Source of the DNA: Arthrobacter sp. Soc17.1.1.1
Lineage (GTDB): Bacteria > Actinomycetota > Actinomycetes > Actinomycetales > Micrococcaceae
Length of the DNA stretch: 64,000 nt
Direction: 5' to 3'
Assembly: GCF_036867195.1 (NCBI RefSeq)
Contig: NZ_JBAJII010000001.1
Coordinates: 806,001 to 870,000 of the forward strand
In this document: in pieces, positions 1 to 8,538 of the stretch
Numbering within the stretch: the first letter of the stretch is position 1
Layout: each line of letters begins with the position of its first letter
Translations under genes and position numbers: made by a program
The notes under the pieces: model-generated
The model's input: only the letters and a program-made list of their open reading frames with translations
The model's database searches: none
Told to the model about the DNA's origin: nothing

Positions 1-168
1 GAAAAAGAGGCGGTTGAAGACGATGGCCGCGGCGGTGCCGAAGAGGAAGTAGTCGTACCACTCGAGCGCGGTGCCGACGAACGCGGCGCGGGCGATTTTG
101 CCGGCGTCCGCACCGCTGACTTTCGGGACGTCGGACGGGGTGGTGGGTGTTGCCTCGGAGGGTTGCAT
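1..168 (-). CDS. MHS-family MFS transporter, N-terminal fragment
   Basis: The gene is cut by the left edge, leaving 56 N-terminal residues read leftward from an ATG at 168. After a polar Pro/Thr-rich tail, the motif GTALEWYDYFLFG appears at about residues 32-44. That motif marks TM1 of metabolite:H+ symporters (MHS subfamily of the major facilitator superfamily: sugar acids, dicarboxylates, betaines). It starts 2 nt after the stop of the upstream amidohydrolase, so the two are almost certainly co-transcribed and the transporter probably imports that enzyme's substrate. The substrate itself cannot be read from this fragment. Confidence 0.85.
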   Translation of the reverse strand, partial: MQPSEATPTTPSDVPKVSGADAGKIARAAFVGTALEWYDYFLFGTAAAIVFNRLFF

Positions 169-170
169 GG

Positions 171-1856
171 TCAGGCTTCCTGGTCGGAGGGGTGCGTTGC
201 GGTGGCAGGGACGGGGACGGCCGTCCGGGAATCGAGGAACGCGTCGCCGAAGACGCACGCGCCGCCGAGGACGGTGGCGAGGACCTCGATGGCGCCGATG
301 CGCTCCGGGTCCACGTGGGCGGGGTGGTCGGAGAGGACGACGAAGTCGGCGAGCTTGCCGGGCTCGAGGGTGCCGCGGCGCTGCTCGTCCCCGGCGGCCC
401 ACGCCGCGTCGACGGTGTAGGCGCGGAGGGCCGCCTCAGCATCGACGCGTTCGTCGGGGCCGATCACGGCGCCCGAGGAGGTGCGGCGCTGAACCATGGA
501 CTGCATGCCGAGCAGGGGAGCGCCGCTGGCGACGGGGCGGTCCGAACTGCCGGGCACGCGTACGCCGGAGGCGAGGAACGAGCGGTGGCGGTAGACCCAC
601 GGTTCGCGGTCCGGGCCGACGGCGGCGGCCATCGTGTCGCCCACCTCGTACAGGAAGTGCGGCTGCGGGACGGGCGTGATCCCGAGCTCCGCGAACCGGT
701 CCAGCTGGTCGGGGCGCACCATGCCCGCGTGCTCGATCCGATGGCGGACGTCCGGCCGGGGCAGTTCCTGCTGCGCCGCCGCGAACGCGTCGAGGGCGAC
801 GTCGACGGCGGAGTCGCCGATGGCGTGTGCCGCGACGGTCCAGCCCGAGTGGTGCGCCGCGATGATGCGGCGGGTCAGCTCCTCGATGGAGAGCTGGAAG
901 GCGCCGGTCCCGTGGGCGTGGTCGCAGAACGGTTCGGTGACGGCCGCGGTACGCCCGATCAGCGAACCGTCCACGAAGATCTTCATCGCGCCGATCCGCA
1001 CGGCGTCGTCGCCGAACCCCGTGGAGATCCCGAGGTCCAGGCCGAAGTCGATGCGGTCGTCGCCGTGCGACGTGACCGGGTGCAGGGCGTCGCTGGCGAC
1101 CATGAGCTGCACGCGCGTCTTCAGCGCGCCCTGCCGGCGGGCGAGCGTGTAGGCGGCGAGTTCGACGGGGCTGCGTCCGATCAGCCCGCCGCCGATGCCC
1201 GCTTCCACCACATGCGTCAGGCCCTCGGACGCGTACACCTCGCTGGCCGCTGCGATGGCGTCCGCCAGGTCCGCGACGGGATAGGGCAGGACGAGGGCGG
1301 TGACGAGCTGCTGGGCCCGTTCCTCCAGCAGGCCCGTTGGGCCGTCGGTGTCCGTCACCACCTTCCCGCCCTCCGGCGTCGCGGCCGTGCCGTCGAGGAT
1401 GCCGGCCAGCTCGAGGGCGAGGGAGTTCACCGAGCACATGTGGCCGGAACGGTGCTTCAGCCAGACCGGGCGTCCCGGGGCTGCGGCGTCCAGCAGCGTG
1501 CGGTGCGGGTGGGCGCCGAGGACGGTGTCGTCGTACCCGGAACCGACGAGCCACTGGCCCTCGTCGAGGACCGCCGCGAAATCCCGCACTGCTGCGGACA
1601 CCTCGTCGAGGGTGCGGCAGCCGCTGAGGTCGAGCTCCTGCAGCGACTGCCCGAACCACGCCATGTGGTTGTGGGAATCTCCAAACCCAGGGACGACGAC
1701 GGCCTGATCCAGGTCGATCGTGCGCCGGGCCGGGAGGTCGGAGACGTCGTCGTCGAACCCGACGATGCTGCCGTTGAGGATGCCCATCGCGTGGGCCGTG
1801 GGCCGGTCCTCGTTCACGGTGGAGAGTCGGGCGTTCGTGATCAGGAGATCGAGCAT
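171..1856 (-). CDS. YtcJ-like metal-dependent amidohydrolase (Amidohydro_3)
   Basis: The 561-residue protein starts at the ATG at 1856; an in-frame extension further upstream lacks family similarity. It begins LDLLITNARL and carries the beta-strand metal motif GFGDSHNHM near residue 65. Later come HAIGD, RHRIEHAGM and a final EPGKLADFVVLSDHP, all typical of the Amidohydro_3/YtcJ group of cytosolic hydrolases with a TIM-barrel amidohydrolase fold. Family members cleave N-formyl, cyclic amide or unknown C-N bonds; the substrate is not predictable. It is followed after 2 nt by an MHS transporter and is divergent from a PucR-type regulator at 1969, so an inducible uptake-and-hydrolysis unit is likely. 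Confidence 0.88.
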   Translation of the reverse strand: MLDLLITNARLSTVNEDRPTAHAMGILNGSIVGFDDDVSDLPARRTIDLDQAVVVPGFGDSHNHMAWFGQSLQELDLSGCRTLDEVSAAVRDFAAVLDEGQWLVGSGYDDTVLGAHPHRTLLDAAAPGRPVWLKHRSGHMCSVNSLALELAGILDGTAATPEGGKVVTDTDGPTGLLEERAQQLVTALVLPYPVADLADAIAAASEVYASEGLTHVVEAGIGGGLIGRSPVELAAYTLARRQGALKTRVQLMVASDALHPVTSHGDDRIDFGLDLGISTGFGDDAVRIGAMKIFVDGSLIGRTAAVTEPFCDHAHGTGAFQLSIEELTRRIIAAHHSGWTVAAHAIGDSAVDVALDAFAAAQQELPRPDVRHRIEHAGMVRPDQLDRFAELGITPVPQPHFLYEVGDTMAAAVGPDREPWVYRHRSFLASGVRVPGSSDRPVASGAPLLGMQSMVQRRTSSGAVIGPDERVDAEAALRAYTVDAAWAAGDEQRRGTLEPGKLADFVVLSDHPAHVDPERIGAIEVLATVLGGACVFGDAFLDSRTAVPVPATATHPSDQEA

Positions 1857-1956
1857 GGAGGTCCCTGGGGTGGAGAGGCGGCCGTGGTGACGAGTCCTAC
1901 CAGTGTGGTCCCCGTCACCTGCGCCCACAATGGGAGGATGGCACCGCCTCCAGCCG

Positions 1957-1962
1957 TAGAAT
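1957..1962 (+). promoter_or_regulatory. -10 element of a probable leaderless promoter for the PucR-type gene
   Basis: TAGAAT lies 6 nt before the ATG at 1969, so transcription would begin at or next to the A of the start codon. No Shine-Dalgarno sequence lies in the usual window; the nearest purine run, GGGAGG at 1932-1937, is more than 30 nt upstream. No convincing -35 is visible. Confidence 0.5.
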
Positions 1963-1968
1963 GGGCAT

Positions 1969-3177
1969 ATGCCCAACGAGGTCGAACAGTCGCAGAATGG
2001 CCCCTCTCGATCGGTCCTCTCCGAGGTCGTCACACGCTGCCTCGCGGACATCGACGGCATCACCGAGCGGTTCCTCATCGATGTGCAGGACATCGACGGC
2101 TACGCGGGCTCGTCGGTGCAGGACAAGGACCTGCGGGAGACGGCCGTCGCCTCGATGGAGCTGCTCCTGCGGATCGTGGGCGACCTGCCCGTCCCCGAAC
2201 GTCTTGCAGGGATCTCGGAGGCGCTGGGCCACCGCCGCGCCAACCAGGGTGTCCCGCTGGAATCCCTGCTGCGGGCCGTCCGCATGGACTTCCGGATCCT
2301 CTGGACGGACATGCTGGCCCGGGTCCCGGCCGAATCCCTGTCCGACTTCACGCAGGACGCCGTCCGCGTATGGGAGGCCGTGGAGTTCCACACCACCCGG
2401 GTACATGCCGGCTACATGGACGAACTGGCGTCCATGGCCCACGAGAAGGAGCAGCAGCGCGCATTCCTCCTGTCGAGGCTCCTGTCCTCGGACGGGCGGG
2501 ACTCGCAGTTGCTCGGTCAGGCCGCTCGGGCGTTGGGAGTGACCTCCTCGGGTGCGTTCGTCGTGGCCGTCGGTGCGGAGAGCGCGCGCAAGGAGTTCCG
2601 GGCCGGCGTCGCCCGCGCGCAGGCCGAGGACTACCTGCACGAGCGCGACGGTGCCCTGATCCTCATCCTCGAGGACCGGCGTCCGCCGTCCGGCAGGGCG
2701 GGTTCGGCGGTGCCGGCCTGGCTGACCAGACTCCGGTGCTTCGTGGCTCCCGTGGCGGAGTCCCTGGCGGAGGTCCCGAAGATGGTCCGTGTGGCGCTCG
2801 AGGCGGTGGCCGTCCTCGACCTGGCCGCACCCGGGCACCAGACGGTCCGCCAGGCCTGGGGTCCGGTGGCGGCCGAACGGCTCGGTGAGTTCGGCGAGGT
2901 GCTCGCGGAGGCAGTGCTCGCACCGTTGGCACGCATCCCGGCCGCGGAGCAGGACCGTCTCGTGGAGACCGTCCTCGCCTACGCGCGGACCGGGTCGGTC
3001 TCCCTCGCCGCGCAGCAGCTGTACTGCCACCGGAACACGGTGCTCAACCGGCTGGCCCGCGTGCACCAGCTCACCGGATACGACCCGGCCGTCCACACGG
3101 ATGCCGCCACGCTCATGACGGCGCTGCAGTGCAGAGCGCAGCAGCAGCAGCAGCCGGGGGACCTGTTCGGCCGGTGA
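1969..3177 (+). CDS. PucR/CdaR-type transcriptional regulator
   Basis: The 402-residue protein has a helical N-terminal sensory region (about 1-170), a central alpha/beta region (about 180-300) and a C-terminal helix-turn-helix at about 325-375 containing LAAQQLYCHRNTVLNRL. This is the HTH_30 signature of PucR/CdaR regulators, where the DNA-binding domain is C-terminal. Such proteins commonly control purine, amino-acid or sugar-acid catabolic genes next to them. It is divergent from the amidohydrolase/MHS pair at 1856, its most likely target. The tail is a short glutamine run (about 393-397) from a CAG repeat at 3140-3154. The start is supported by a -10 box placed for leaderless transcription. 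Confidence 0.85.
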   Translation: MPNEVEQSQNGPSRSVLSEVVTRCLADIDGITERFLIDVQDIDGYAGSSVQDKDLRETAVASMELLLRIVGDLPVPERLAGISEALGHRRANQGVPLESLLRAVRMDFRILWTDMLARVPAESLSDFTQDAVRVWEAVEFHTTRVHAGYMDELASMAHEKEQQRAFLLSRLLSSDGRDSQLLGQAARALGVTSSGAFVVAVGAESARKEFRAGVARAQAEDYLHERDGALILILEDRRPPSGRAGSAVPAWLTRLRCFVAPVAESLAEVPKMVRVALEAVAVLDLAAPGHQTVRQAWGPVAAERLGEFGEVLAEAVLAPLARIPAAEQDRLVETVLAYARTGSVSLAAQQLYCHRNTVLNRLARVHQLTGYDPAVHTDAATLMTALQCRAQQQQQPGDLFGR

Positions 3178-3201
3178 CGCTCCGCCGTCGCTCGCTGCTG
3201 C

Positions 3202-4329
3202 CTAGCGGGCCACGAGTTCGAACGGCGACGACGGCGCCCCGGTCCACCGGAACAGGTCGAGAACCGCGGTCTGCCGGGTGACGCCGTCCTCGACAGCGCG
3301 GCCCTGGGTGGCGATGTAGAAGTAGCCGTTGCCGAGGGACTCCAGGCCGACGTCGGCGGTGAAGTTCCAGCCGCGGATGCCGGTGGGCTCGTGGTGCAGG
3401 CCCTGCTCGAGCAGCGGCAGCAGGAGGCCTTCCTCATAGGCGGGCTGGCCCTCGATGGCGCCGCGGACGGGACGGGAGGAGCCATCGATGGCGAAGAGCG
3501 AGTAGTTGGGGAACTGCGGTTTCACGCCCTTGTAGACGCCGAGGAGCCAGGTGTGGGTGAAGGCGTCGTAGTCGAGGTTCTGCACCCCGTAGGTGGTGTT
3601 GCCGGTGCGGACGAAGTACTTGCCGTCGGGGGTTGCCGGTCCGCTGGTGTGCGGGGCTTCCTGGGTGAGGGGCTGCTCGTACTTCCTCCAGCGCGTGACG
3701 TCGTACTGCAGGAGCACCTGGTGGTCGTTGTCCGTGCGCTCGGTGTTGGAGTAGATGCCGTAGGCGACCGTGAGGAGCTGCTTGCCGTTCTTCCAACCGA
3801 ACGCGGGGCCGAAGGTGACGCCGTCGATCCCGCTGCTGCCGTACCGGTGGTCCGGGGTGTCGGCGATGGTGCCGTCGAAGACGCCGTCGCCGTCCATGTC
3901 CGCGGTGAAGTCCTGCACCACCTCGTCGAGGTGGACGGCGGTGACGATGCCGTCCGTCTCGGCGTCCATGTCCATGCCGGTGATGCGGTCGACGTCGAAG
4001 ATGGCGATGTAGAAGGACTCGGCCTCCTTGTACTCGAGGGACCCGTAGACGCGACCGTCCTTCTCGTTGAAGTCGAGGTCGCCGAGGTGCCCGGTGAAAC
4101 CGGTGACGGTGCCGAGCACGGTTCCCTCGAGGTCGGTCTTCACGAGCATCGTGGTGAAGGAGTAGTAGACCACCTCGTTCGCGGCGTCCACGGCGATGCC
4201 CTGCACGTGCCCGGCGGGCCAGGCGCCGCCGTTCACCGTGGCGGGGAAGTCCTCTACGGCGGGTTTTGCGGAGCCGGTCACGAGGACTGCGGACAGGAGG
4301 ACGGACAGGACGCGGACGATGGCCTTCAT
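3202..4329 (-). CDS. Secreted protein of unknown function, beta-propeller-like
   Basis: The 375-residue protein begins with a signal peptide (about residues 1-21: basic start, hydrophobic core, small residues near GSA) and has no lipobox cysteine, so export to the cell surface or medium is likely. The mature part is rich in repeating beta-strand motifs such as HVQGIAVDAANEVVYYSFTT and LGNGYFYIATQGR, resembling WD/NHL-like propellers, plus an Asp-rich stretch ADMDGDGVFDGT near residue 145 that could bind calcium. I do not recognise a named family. The start has AGGAGC 5 nt upstream. It is convergent with the PucR-type gene and lies downstream of a LacI gene on the same strand. Confidence 0.7.
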   Translation of the reverse strand: MKAIVRVLSVLLSAVLVTGSAKPAVEDFPATVNGGAWPAGHVQGIAVDAANEVVYYSFTTMLVKTDLEGTVLGTVTGFTGHLGDLDFNEKDGRVYGSLEYKEAESFYIAIFDVDRITGMDMDAETDGIVTAVHLDEVVQDFTADMDGDGVFDGTIADTPDHRYGSSGIDGVTFGPAFGWKNGKQLLTVAYGIYSNTERTDNDHQVLLQYDVTRWRKYEQPLTQEAPHTSGPATPDGKYFVRTGNTTYGVQNLDYDAFTHTWLLGVYKGVKPQFPNYSLFAIDGSSRPVRGAIEGQPAYEEGLLLPLLEQGLHHEPTGIRGWNFTADVGLESLGNGYFYIATQGRAVEDGVTRQTAVLDLFRWTGAPSSPFELVAR

Positions 4330-4436
4330 GGAAGCTCCTGGTCAGGCAGCGGTGGTGTCACCTCCACGCTGTCGACGCCGGGCCACGGGGGCGTGGCGCG
4401 GATGGAACCGGAAGGTGAACAGCCCGCGAAGTCGCG

Positions 4437-5471
4437 CTAGGCCCGCAGGGCAGGGGTGGTCGCCCGCACCACGAGTTCCGGCGGCAGCAGCACGTCCTGC
4501 GTGGCTTCACCCCTCAGGGTCCTCAGGAGGGCATCCACGCTCAGTGCTCCCATCGCCCTGAGATCACTCCGCACGGAGGTGAGGGGGACGGGAAGCGTGG
4601 CAGCCAGGTCGAGATCGTTGTATCCGATGAGCGCCACGTCCTCGCCGACCCGCTTCCCGGCGTCGCGGATGGCCCCCATGGCGCCGAGGGCTAGGAGGTC
4701 GTGGACGGCGAAGACGGCCGTCGGTGGATCGGGTAGCCGCATGAGCTGGTTGCCCGCCTCCAGCCCCGAGGGCGTGCTGAACGTCGACTGTACGACGGAG
4801 GAATCGGGCAGGGGGTGGCCGGCGGCTTCGAAGGCCCGGCGGAAACCGAGGGTGCGCTCGCGGCCCGTACTCGCCAGCTGGTCCCCGGCGATGACGCCGA
4901 CCCGACGGTGTCCGAGGCCGAGCAGGTGCTCGGCGGCGAGCTGCCCGCCACGGTAGTCGTCCGTGGTGACGGACAGGTGCCCCTCGAGCTTGCGCATGAC
5001 GAGCACGTAGGGGACGCCGCGGGCCCGGAGCTCATGGGCGGCGGTGTCCCCGATGTGGGAATCGCCGATGATGACGCCGTCGATCCGCCGCGAGAGCATC
5101 GCGTCCAGGCGCACACGGCGGTGCTCCGGGTCGTCCAGGGTGTTGGCGACGACGGTCCCGTAGCCGGCAGCACCGGCCGCGGCGTCGATGCTCTCGTAGA
5201 TCGACGCGAGCACGAGGTCGGTCAGGCGGGGCACGAGGACCCCGATCAACCGGGACGACCCGGTCCGGAGCCCCGCCGCACCGACATCGCGCCGGTAGCC
5301 GAGGGCAGCCGCGAGGTCGCGTACCCGCCGCACGGTGTCGGTGCTGATACCGGCCGGGTCGTCACTCAGCGCGCGCGACGCCGTGGAGACATGGACCTGC
5401 GCGTGGCGTGCGACGGTCGTGAGCGTCACGCGGGGTGCCCGTGCCGGCTGCCCGCTGGGATCTTCCTTCAT
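4437..5471 (-). CDS. LacI-family transcriptional regulator (amide cassette)
   Basis: The 344-residue protein has an N-terminal LacI helix-turn-helix (about residues 14-40, VTLTTVARHAQVHVSTASRAL) followed by a periplasmic-binding-protein-like effector domain (about 70-340). An ATG at 5471 is chosen because it places the HTH at the usual distance from the N terminus; the frame stays open upstream to 5546 without family similarity. The gene is divergent from the carbamoylase/DUF5058 cassette starting at 5687. The region between them holds two CG- or GG-centred palindromes typical of LacI operators, so it probably represses that cassette and itself. The effector is unknown; a small ureido or amide compound would fit the context. 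Confidence 0.88.
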   Translation of the reverse strand: MKEDPSGQPARAPRVTLTTVARHAQVHVSTASRALSDDPAGISTDTVRRVRDLAAALGYRRDVGAAGLRTGSSRLIGVLVPRLTDLVLASIYESIDAAAGAAGYGTVVANTLDDPEHRRVRLDAMLSRRIDGVIIGDSHIGDTAAHELRARGVPYVLVMRKLEGHLSVTTDDYRGGQLAAEHLLGLGHRRVGVIAGDQLASTGRERTLGFRRAFEAAGHPLPDSSVVQSTFSTPSGLEAGNQLMRLPDPPTAVFAVHDLLALGAMGAIRDAGKRVGEDVALIGYNDLDLAATLPVPLTSVRSDLRAMGALSVDALLRTLRGEATQDVLLPPELVVRATTPALRA

Positions 5472-5524
5472 CGCCCTGAGTCTAGGACTGCAACGGCTCC
5501 GCGTGTCGCCCTTCGCCGGATCTT

Positions 5525-5538
5525 CGCAAAGGTTTGCG
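5525..5538. promoter_or_regulatory. LacI-type operator, lacI-proximal site
   Basis: CGCAAAGGTTTGCG is an inverted repeat of 6-bp arms around GG. Its half site CGCAAA is shared with the second palindrome at 5656-5671. It lies 54 nt upstream of the LacI start codon, suited to autoregulation. The palindrome is direct observation; assignment to this regulator is inference. Confidence 0.6.
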
Positions 5539-5549
5539 CCGGGCACAGC

Positions 5550-5574
5550 GTGAAAGGCGCGGTGCAGCTTTCAC
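5550..5574. promoter_or_regulatory. Spaced inverted repeat GTGAAAG-N11-CTTTCAC
   Basis: Two perfect 7-bp arms are separated by 11 bp, giving an 18-bp centre-to-centre spacing that would put both arms on nearly the same DNA face. It lies just upstream of the promoter candidate of the carbamoylase cassette. It differs from the LacI-type sites and could bind a second, perhaps global, regulator. Confidence 0.4.
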
Positions 5575-5586
5575 CTCGCGGAAACA

Positions 5587-5615
5587 TTGACGAAACCCGG
5601 CGCCTGTAGTGTGAT
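5587..5615 (+). promoter_or_regulatory. Candidate sigma-70 promoter of the carbamoylase cassette
   Basis: TTGACG (5587-5592) and TGTGAT (5610-5615) are separated by 17 bp. Transcription would start near 5622, so the LacI-type palindrome at 5656-5671 would lie downstream of the start site, where a repressor could block elongation. The -10 is weak. Confidence 0.45.
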
Positions 5616-5655
5616 GAGCACCACATCCGCCCCGCTGATCTTCCTGCAGCGGAGT

Positions 5656-5671
5656 GCGCAAACGATTGCAC
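5656..5671. promoter_or_regulatory. LacI-type operator, hydrolase-proximal site
   Basis: GCGCAAACGATTGCAC is a CG-centred imperfect palindrome, with 6 of 8 half-site positions matching, ending 15 nt before the hydrolase start codon. Its centre is 132 bp from that of the related palindrome at 5525-5538. A pair of sites at such a distance is compatible with repression by looping. Confidence 0.6.
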
Positions 5672-5686
5672 GAAGGACTGATGTTC

Positions 5687-6940
5687 ATGTCCCAGACGAT
5701 CTTCTCCGAGACCCTCGACCGGATCCGTACCGGCGTGGCGGAGCTCTCCTCCTTCCGCGCCGGCGACCGTCCGGGCTGGACCCGGGAGGTGTTCAGCGAG
5801 CCGTACAGGGCGTCGCGGGACTGGACAGTCGCCCGCATGCGTGAAGCAGGACTCGAGGTCGGGACGGACGCCGCCGGCAACATCGTGGGCCGCCTGGCGG
5901 GTCGCACGCCGTCCGCTCCGGCGCTCGTCACCGGGTCGCATACCGACACGGTGGACGGCGGCGGGCGTTTCGACGGCATCGTCGGCGTCCTCGGATCCAT
6001 CGAGGCCGCCCGGCTACTACAGGAATCCGGGAGGCAGCTCGAACGGGACCTGCTGGTGGTCGACTTCCTCGGCGAGGAATCGAACGTCTTCGGCCTCAGC
6101 TGCCTCGGGAGCCGCTCCGCGGCGCAGGAACTGACGCCGTCGGACCTCGACCGGCGCGACTACCGCGGCATCACGCTCGGACAGGCGTACACCGACTACG
6201 GGCTCGACCCCTCCCGGCTGCTGGACGTCCCCTGGGCGAAGGACCCCCTGCACGCCTTCGTGGAGCTGCACATCGAGCAGGGCCCCACCCTCGAGAAGCG
6301 GGGTCTTCCACTGGGCGTCGTCACCGCCATCACCGGGATCGAGCGCTTCATCGCCACCTTCGCCGGGTCTGCCGATCATGCGGGAACCACCTCGATGGAG
6401 GACCGCCGGGACGCCATGATCGCCGCCGCCGAGGCCGTCCTCGCGGTGCGCGCCGAAGGCTGCGGGGCGCCCACACACGGCGTCGCGACATCGACCCGCG
6501 TGGAATCGGAATCCCGGTCACCGAACGTGGTGCCGTCCCTCGTCCGCATGTACAGCGAGGTCCGCAGCGTCGACTCCTCCTGGCTGTCCGGCGTCAAGGG
6601 ACGCCTCACGGCGGAGATCGCCGCGAAGGCGACCGATCTCGGCGTCGACGTCGGCTTCGAGTGGTCGACGGACAACACCGTGGTCCAGGCGGACCGGGGC
6701 GTGCAGGATGTCGCGGGCGCAGCCGCCGACGCCCTCGGGCTGCCGTGGATGCCGATCCCCAGCGGGGCCACGCACGACGCCGTGCACATGGCCTCCCTCG
6801 CACCCATGGGCATGATCTTCATCCCCTCCAAGAACGGCAAGAGCCATTGCCCCGAGGAGTGGAGCAGTACGGAGGACATCGCCACCGGCGTGAGCGCGCT
6901 CGTCGCGACCCTCCGACGGCTCGACGGCACCGATACCTGA
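5687..6940 (+). CDS. M20 hydantoinase/carbamoylase-family amidase (AllC/HyuC-like)
   Basis: The 417-residue Zn-dependent hydrolase belongs to the group that removes carbamoyl or ureido groups (N-carbamoyl-L-amino acid hydrolase, allantoate amidohydrolase, beta-ureidopropionase). Visible motifs are GSHTDTV followed by GGGRFDGIVGV, the metal-binding EES in FLGEESNVFG, LHIEQGP, and the terminal IFIPSKNGKSHCPEEW. The ATG at 5687 is preferred because AAGGA ends about 9 nt before it; an ATG at 5681 is too close. It opens a cassette with two membrane proteins and two more amide hydrolases. The exact substrate is not determinable. LacI-type palindromes upstream suggest induction by substrate. Confidence 0.88.
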   Translation: MSQTIFSETLDRIRTGVAELSSFRAGDRPGWTREVFSEPYRASRDWTVARMREAGLEVGTDAAGNIVGRLAGRTPSAPALVTGSHTDTVDGGGRFDGIVGVLGSIEAARLLQESGRQLERDLLVVDFLGEESNVFGLSCLGSRSAAQELTPSDLDRRDYRGITLGQAYTDYGLDPSRLLDVPWAKDPLHAFVELHIEQGPTLEKRGLPLGVVTAITGIERFIATFAGSADHAGTTSMEDRRDAMIAAAEAVLAVRAEGCGAPTHGVATSTRVESESRSPNVVPSLVRMYSEVRSVDSSWLSGVKGRLTAEIAAKATDLGVDVGFEWSTDNTVVQADRGVQDVAGAAADALGLPWMPIPSGATHDAVHMASLAPMGMIFIPSKNGKSHCPEEWSSTEDIATGVSALVATLRRLDGTDT

Positions 6941-6995
6941 CCGACCGACTGACCGGCTCTTCGACCCCCACCCGCCCCTGCCGACCGGAGTTCCC

Positions 6996-7751
6996 ATGAA
7001 AACTGCACTGACTCCCGAGGGACTGTCCACGGACATCCTTGCGATCGCCAACCTGCCCGTCCTCTGGATCCTCGCCCTCGGGGTCTTCGGCGCCATCATC
7101 GTCCAGTCGCTGATCTACATGAAGGCCGCGAAGAAGGCCGGACCCGCGGCGGACATCTCACCGGAGGAGCTGCGGACGTCCTTCCGCGCAGGTGCCATCG
7201 CCGCGATCGGGCCGTCGCTGGCCGTGGTGCTGGTCAGCATCGCCCTCCTCACGCTGTTCGGCACGCCGGCCGTGCTGGTGCGGATCGGCCTCGTCGGCTC
7301 GGCCGCCACCGAATCGGCCTCCGCGAGCCTCGCTGCCGGCACCATGGGCGCCACCCTCGGCGGACCCGACTACACGCAGGCGGTGTTCGTGGTCGCCTTC
7401 ATGGCCATGAGCCTCTCCGGCGCCGGCTGGATGCTCGCGACGCTCGTGCTGACACCGATTCTGCGCAGGGGCGACACGAAGCTGCGGCGCGTCAATCCCG
7501 CCCTGATGGCCATCGTGCCGGCTGCCGCCCTCATCGGGGCCTTCGCAAGCCTCGGTATCGCCGAGCTCGGCAAGACACCGGTCCACATCCTCTCGGTCAT
7601 CGTCTCGGCCGTCACCATGGCCGTGTGCATCGTCCTCGCGAACAGGACCTCCGCGACCTGGCTGAGGGAGTGGGGCCTCGGCATCTCGATCATCGTCGGG
7701 CTGTTCGCCGCCTACATCGCCCACACCTCCGGCATGGCCCCCGCCGCCTAG
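6996..7751 (+). CDS. DUF5058 integral membrane protein
   Basis: The 251-residue protein has about seven hydrophobic segments, roughly at 20-42, 66-92, 96-120, 128-155, 170-192, 197-216 and 226-245. A conserved-looking small-residue stretch (GSAATESASASLAAGTMG, about 105-122) lies inside the membrane region. I recognise it as DUF5058, a family without an assigned function as far as I know. It sits between two M20 hydrolases and directly before a second unnamed membrane protein, so the pair is plausibly a two-subunit transporter for an amide or ureido substrate. The start has GGAG about 6 nt upstream. The transporter role is inference from context only. Confidence 0.8.
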   Translation: MKTALTPEGLSTDILAIANLPVLWILALGVFGAIIVQSLIYMKAAKKAGPAADISPEELRTSFRAGAIAAIGPSLAVVLVSIALLTLFGTPAVLVRIGLVGSAATESASASLAAGTMGATLGGPDYTQAVFVVAFMAMSLSGAGWMLATLVLTPILRRGDTKLRRVNPALMAIVPAAALIGAFASLGIAELGKTPVHILSVIVSAVTMAVCIVLANRTSATWLREWGLGISIIVGLFAAYIAHTSGMAPAA

Positions 7752-7778
7752 GCAGTACCTCACCCGAAAGGAACCACC

Positions 7779-8507
7779 ATGTCTGCTGCAGATACTGCCG
7801 TCACCTCCTCCGCATCGCTCGCCGAATTCGACCGCACCACCTCCCGCTGGGGCCAGCTCACCATGGGCACCGCCCTCCTCCTCTCCCTCGCCGCGCCCCT
7901 GTACCTCGTCTTCTTCACGGACCTGGGCATCACCGCCGGGATGATCTGGACGGCCTATCTCGCCGTCGCCGCAGCGTTCTTCGTGCTCTGGTTCGTGGAA
8001 CCCATCACCTACTACCCGGTGCTCGGCCCCGCCGCGATGTACCAGGCGTTCATGATCGGCAACATCGCCAACAAACTCCTGCCCTCGGCCCTCGTGGCAC
8101 AGGCGGCCGTCGGAGCGAAAGCCGGCACCAAGCGCGGCGAGTTCGCGGCCCTCATGGCCATCTGCGGCGCGGCGATGGTCCACGTCGTCTCGATGCTCGT
8201 GTTCGTCGGGGTCCTCGGGACCTGGCTGGTCAGCATCATCCCCACCGACATCGTCGACGTGGCGCGGCTCTACATCTTCCCGGCGATCATCGGCGGCGTC
8301 CTCGTCCAGCTGATCGTCACCATGAAGCAGCCCCGCGTGACCGTGATCGCCGTCGTCGTCGCCGTGGTGGTGCTCTTCGTCCTGGTGCCGGCGGTTCCCG
8401 CACTCGCCAAGCCGGCCACCGGCGTCGTCGTCCTGATCACCGCCGTGCTGGCCTGGTTCCTCCGCTCGCGCAAGGCGACCGCCACGCCCACCACCCTCGT
8501 CAACTAG
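7779..8507 (+). CDS. Uncharacterised multi-pass membrane protein, DUF5058 partner
   Basis: The 242-residue protein has six to seven hydrophobic segments after a polar N-terminal tail of about 25 residues. A distinctive stretch EPITYYPVLGPAAMYQAF (about 74-91) contains Pro, Tyr and Gly that could line a substrate path. I do not recognise a named family. AAAGGAACC lies just before the ATG, and the gene follows the DUF5058 gene after 27 nt, so the two proteins are probably made together. Together they give about 13-14 membrane segments, comparable with a complete secondary transporter. A channel or a membrane-bound enzyme are alternatives. Confidence 0.75.
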   Translation: MSAADTAVTSSASLAEFDRTTSRWGQLTMGTALLLSLAAPLYLVFFTDLGITAGMIWTAYLAVAAAFFVLWFVEPITYYPVLGPAAMYQAFMIGNIANKLLPSALVAQAAVGAKAGTKRGEFAALMAICGAAMVHVVSMLVFVGVLGTWLVSIIPTDIVDVARLYIFPAIIGGVLVQLIVTMKQPRVTVIAVVVAVVVLFVLVPAVPALAKPATGVVVLITAVLAWFLRSRKATATPTTLVN

Positions 8508-8538
8508 GCTCCCAGACAGACCCGCCCGAAAGGACACC

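Noticed and set aside
147..2888. A 913-codon plus-strand frame over the amidohydrolase and PucR-type genes
   Set aside because: It crosses two genes with strong motifs on other frames and shows the compositional bias of a shadow frame.
3140..3154. CAG repeat at the end of the PucR-type gene as a contingency locus
   Set aside because: Five trinucleotide units are too few, and they would only alter a glutamine tail without changing frame.
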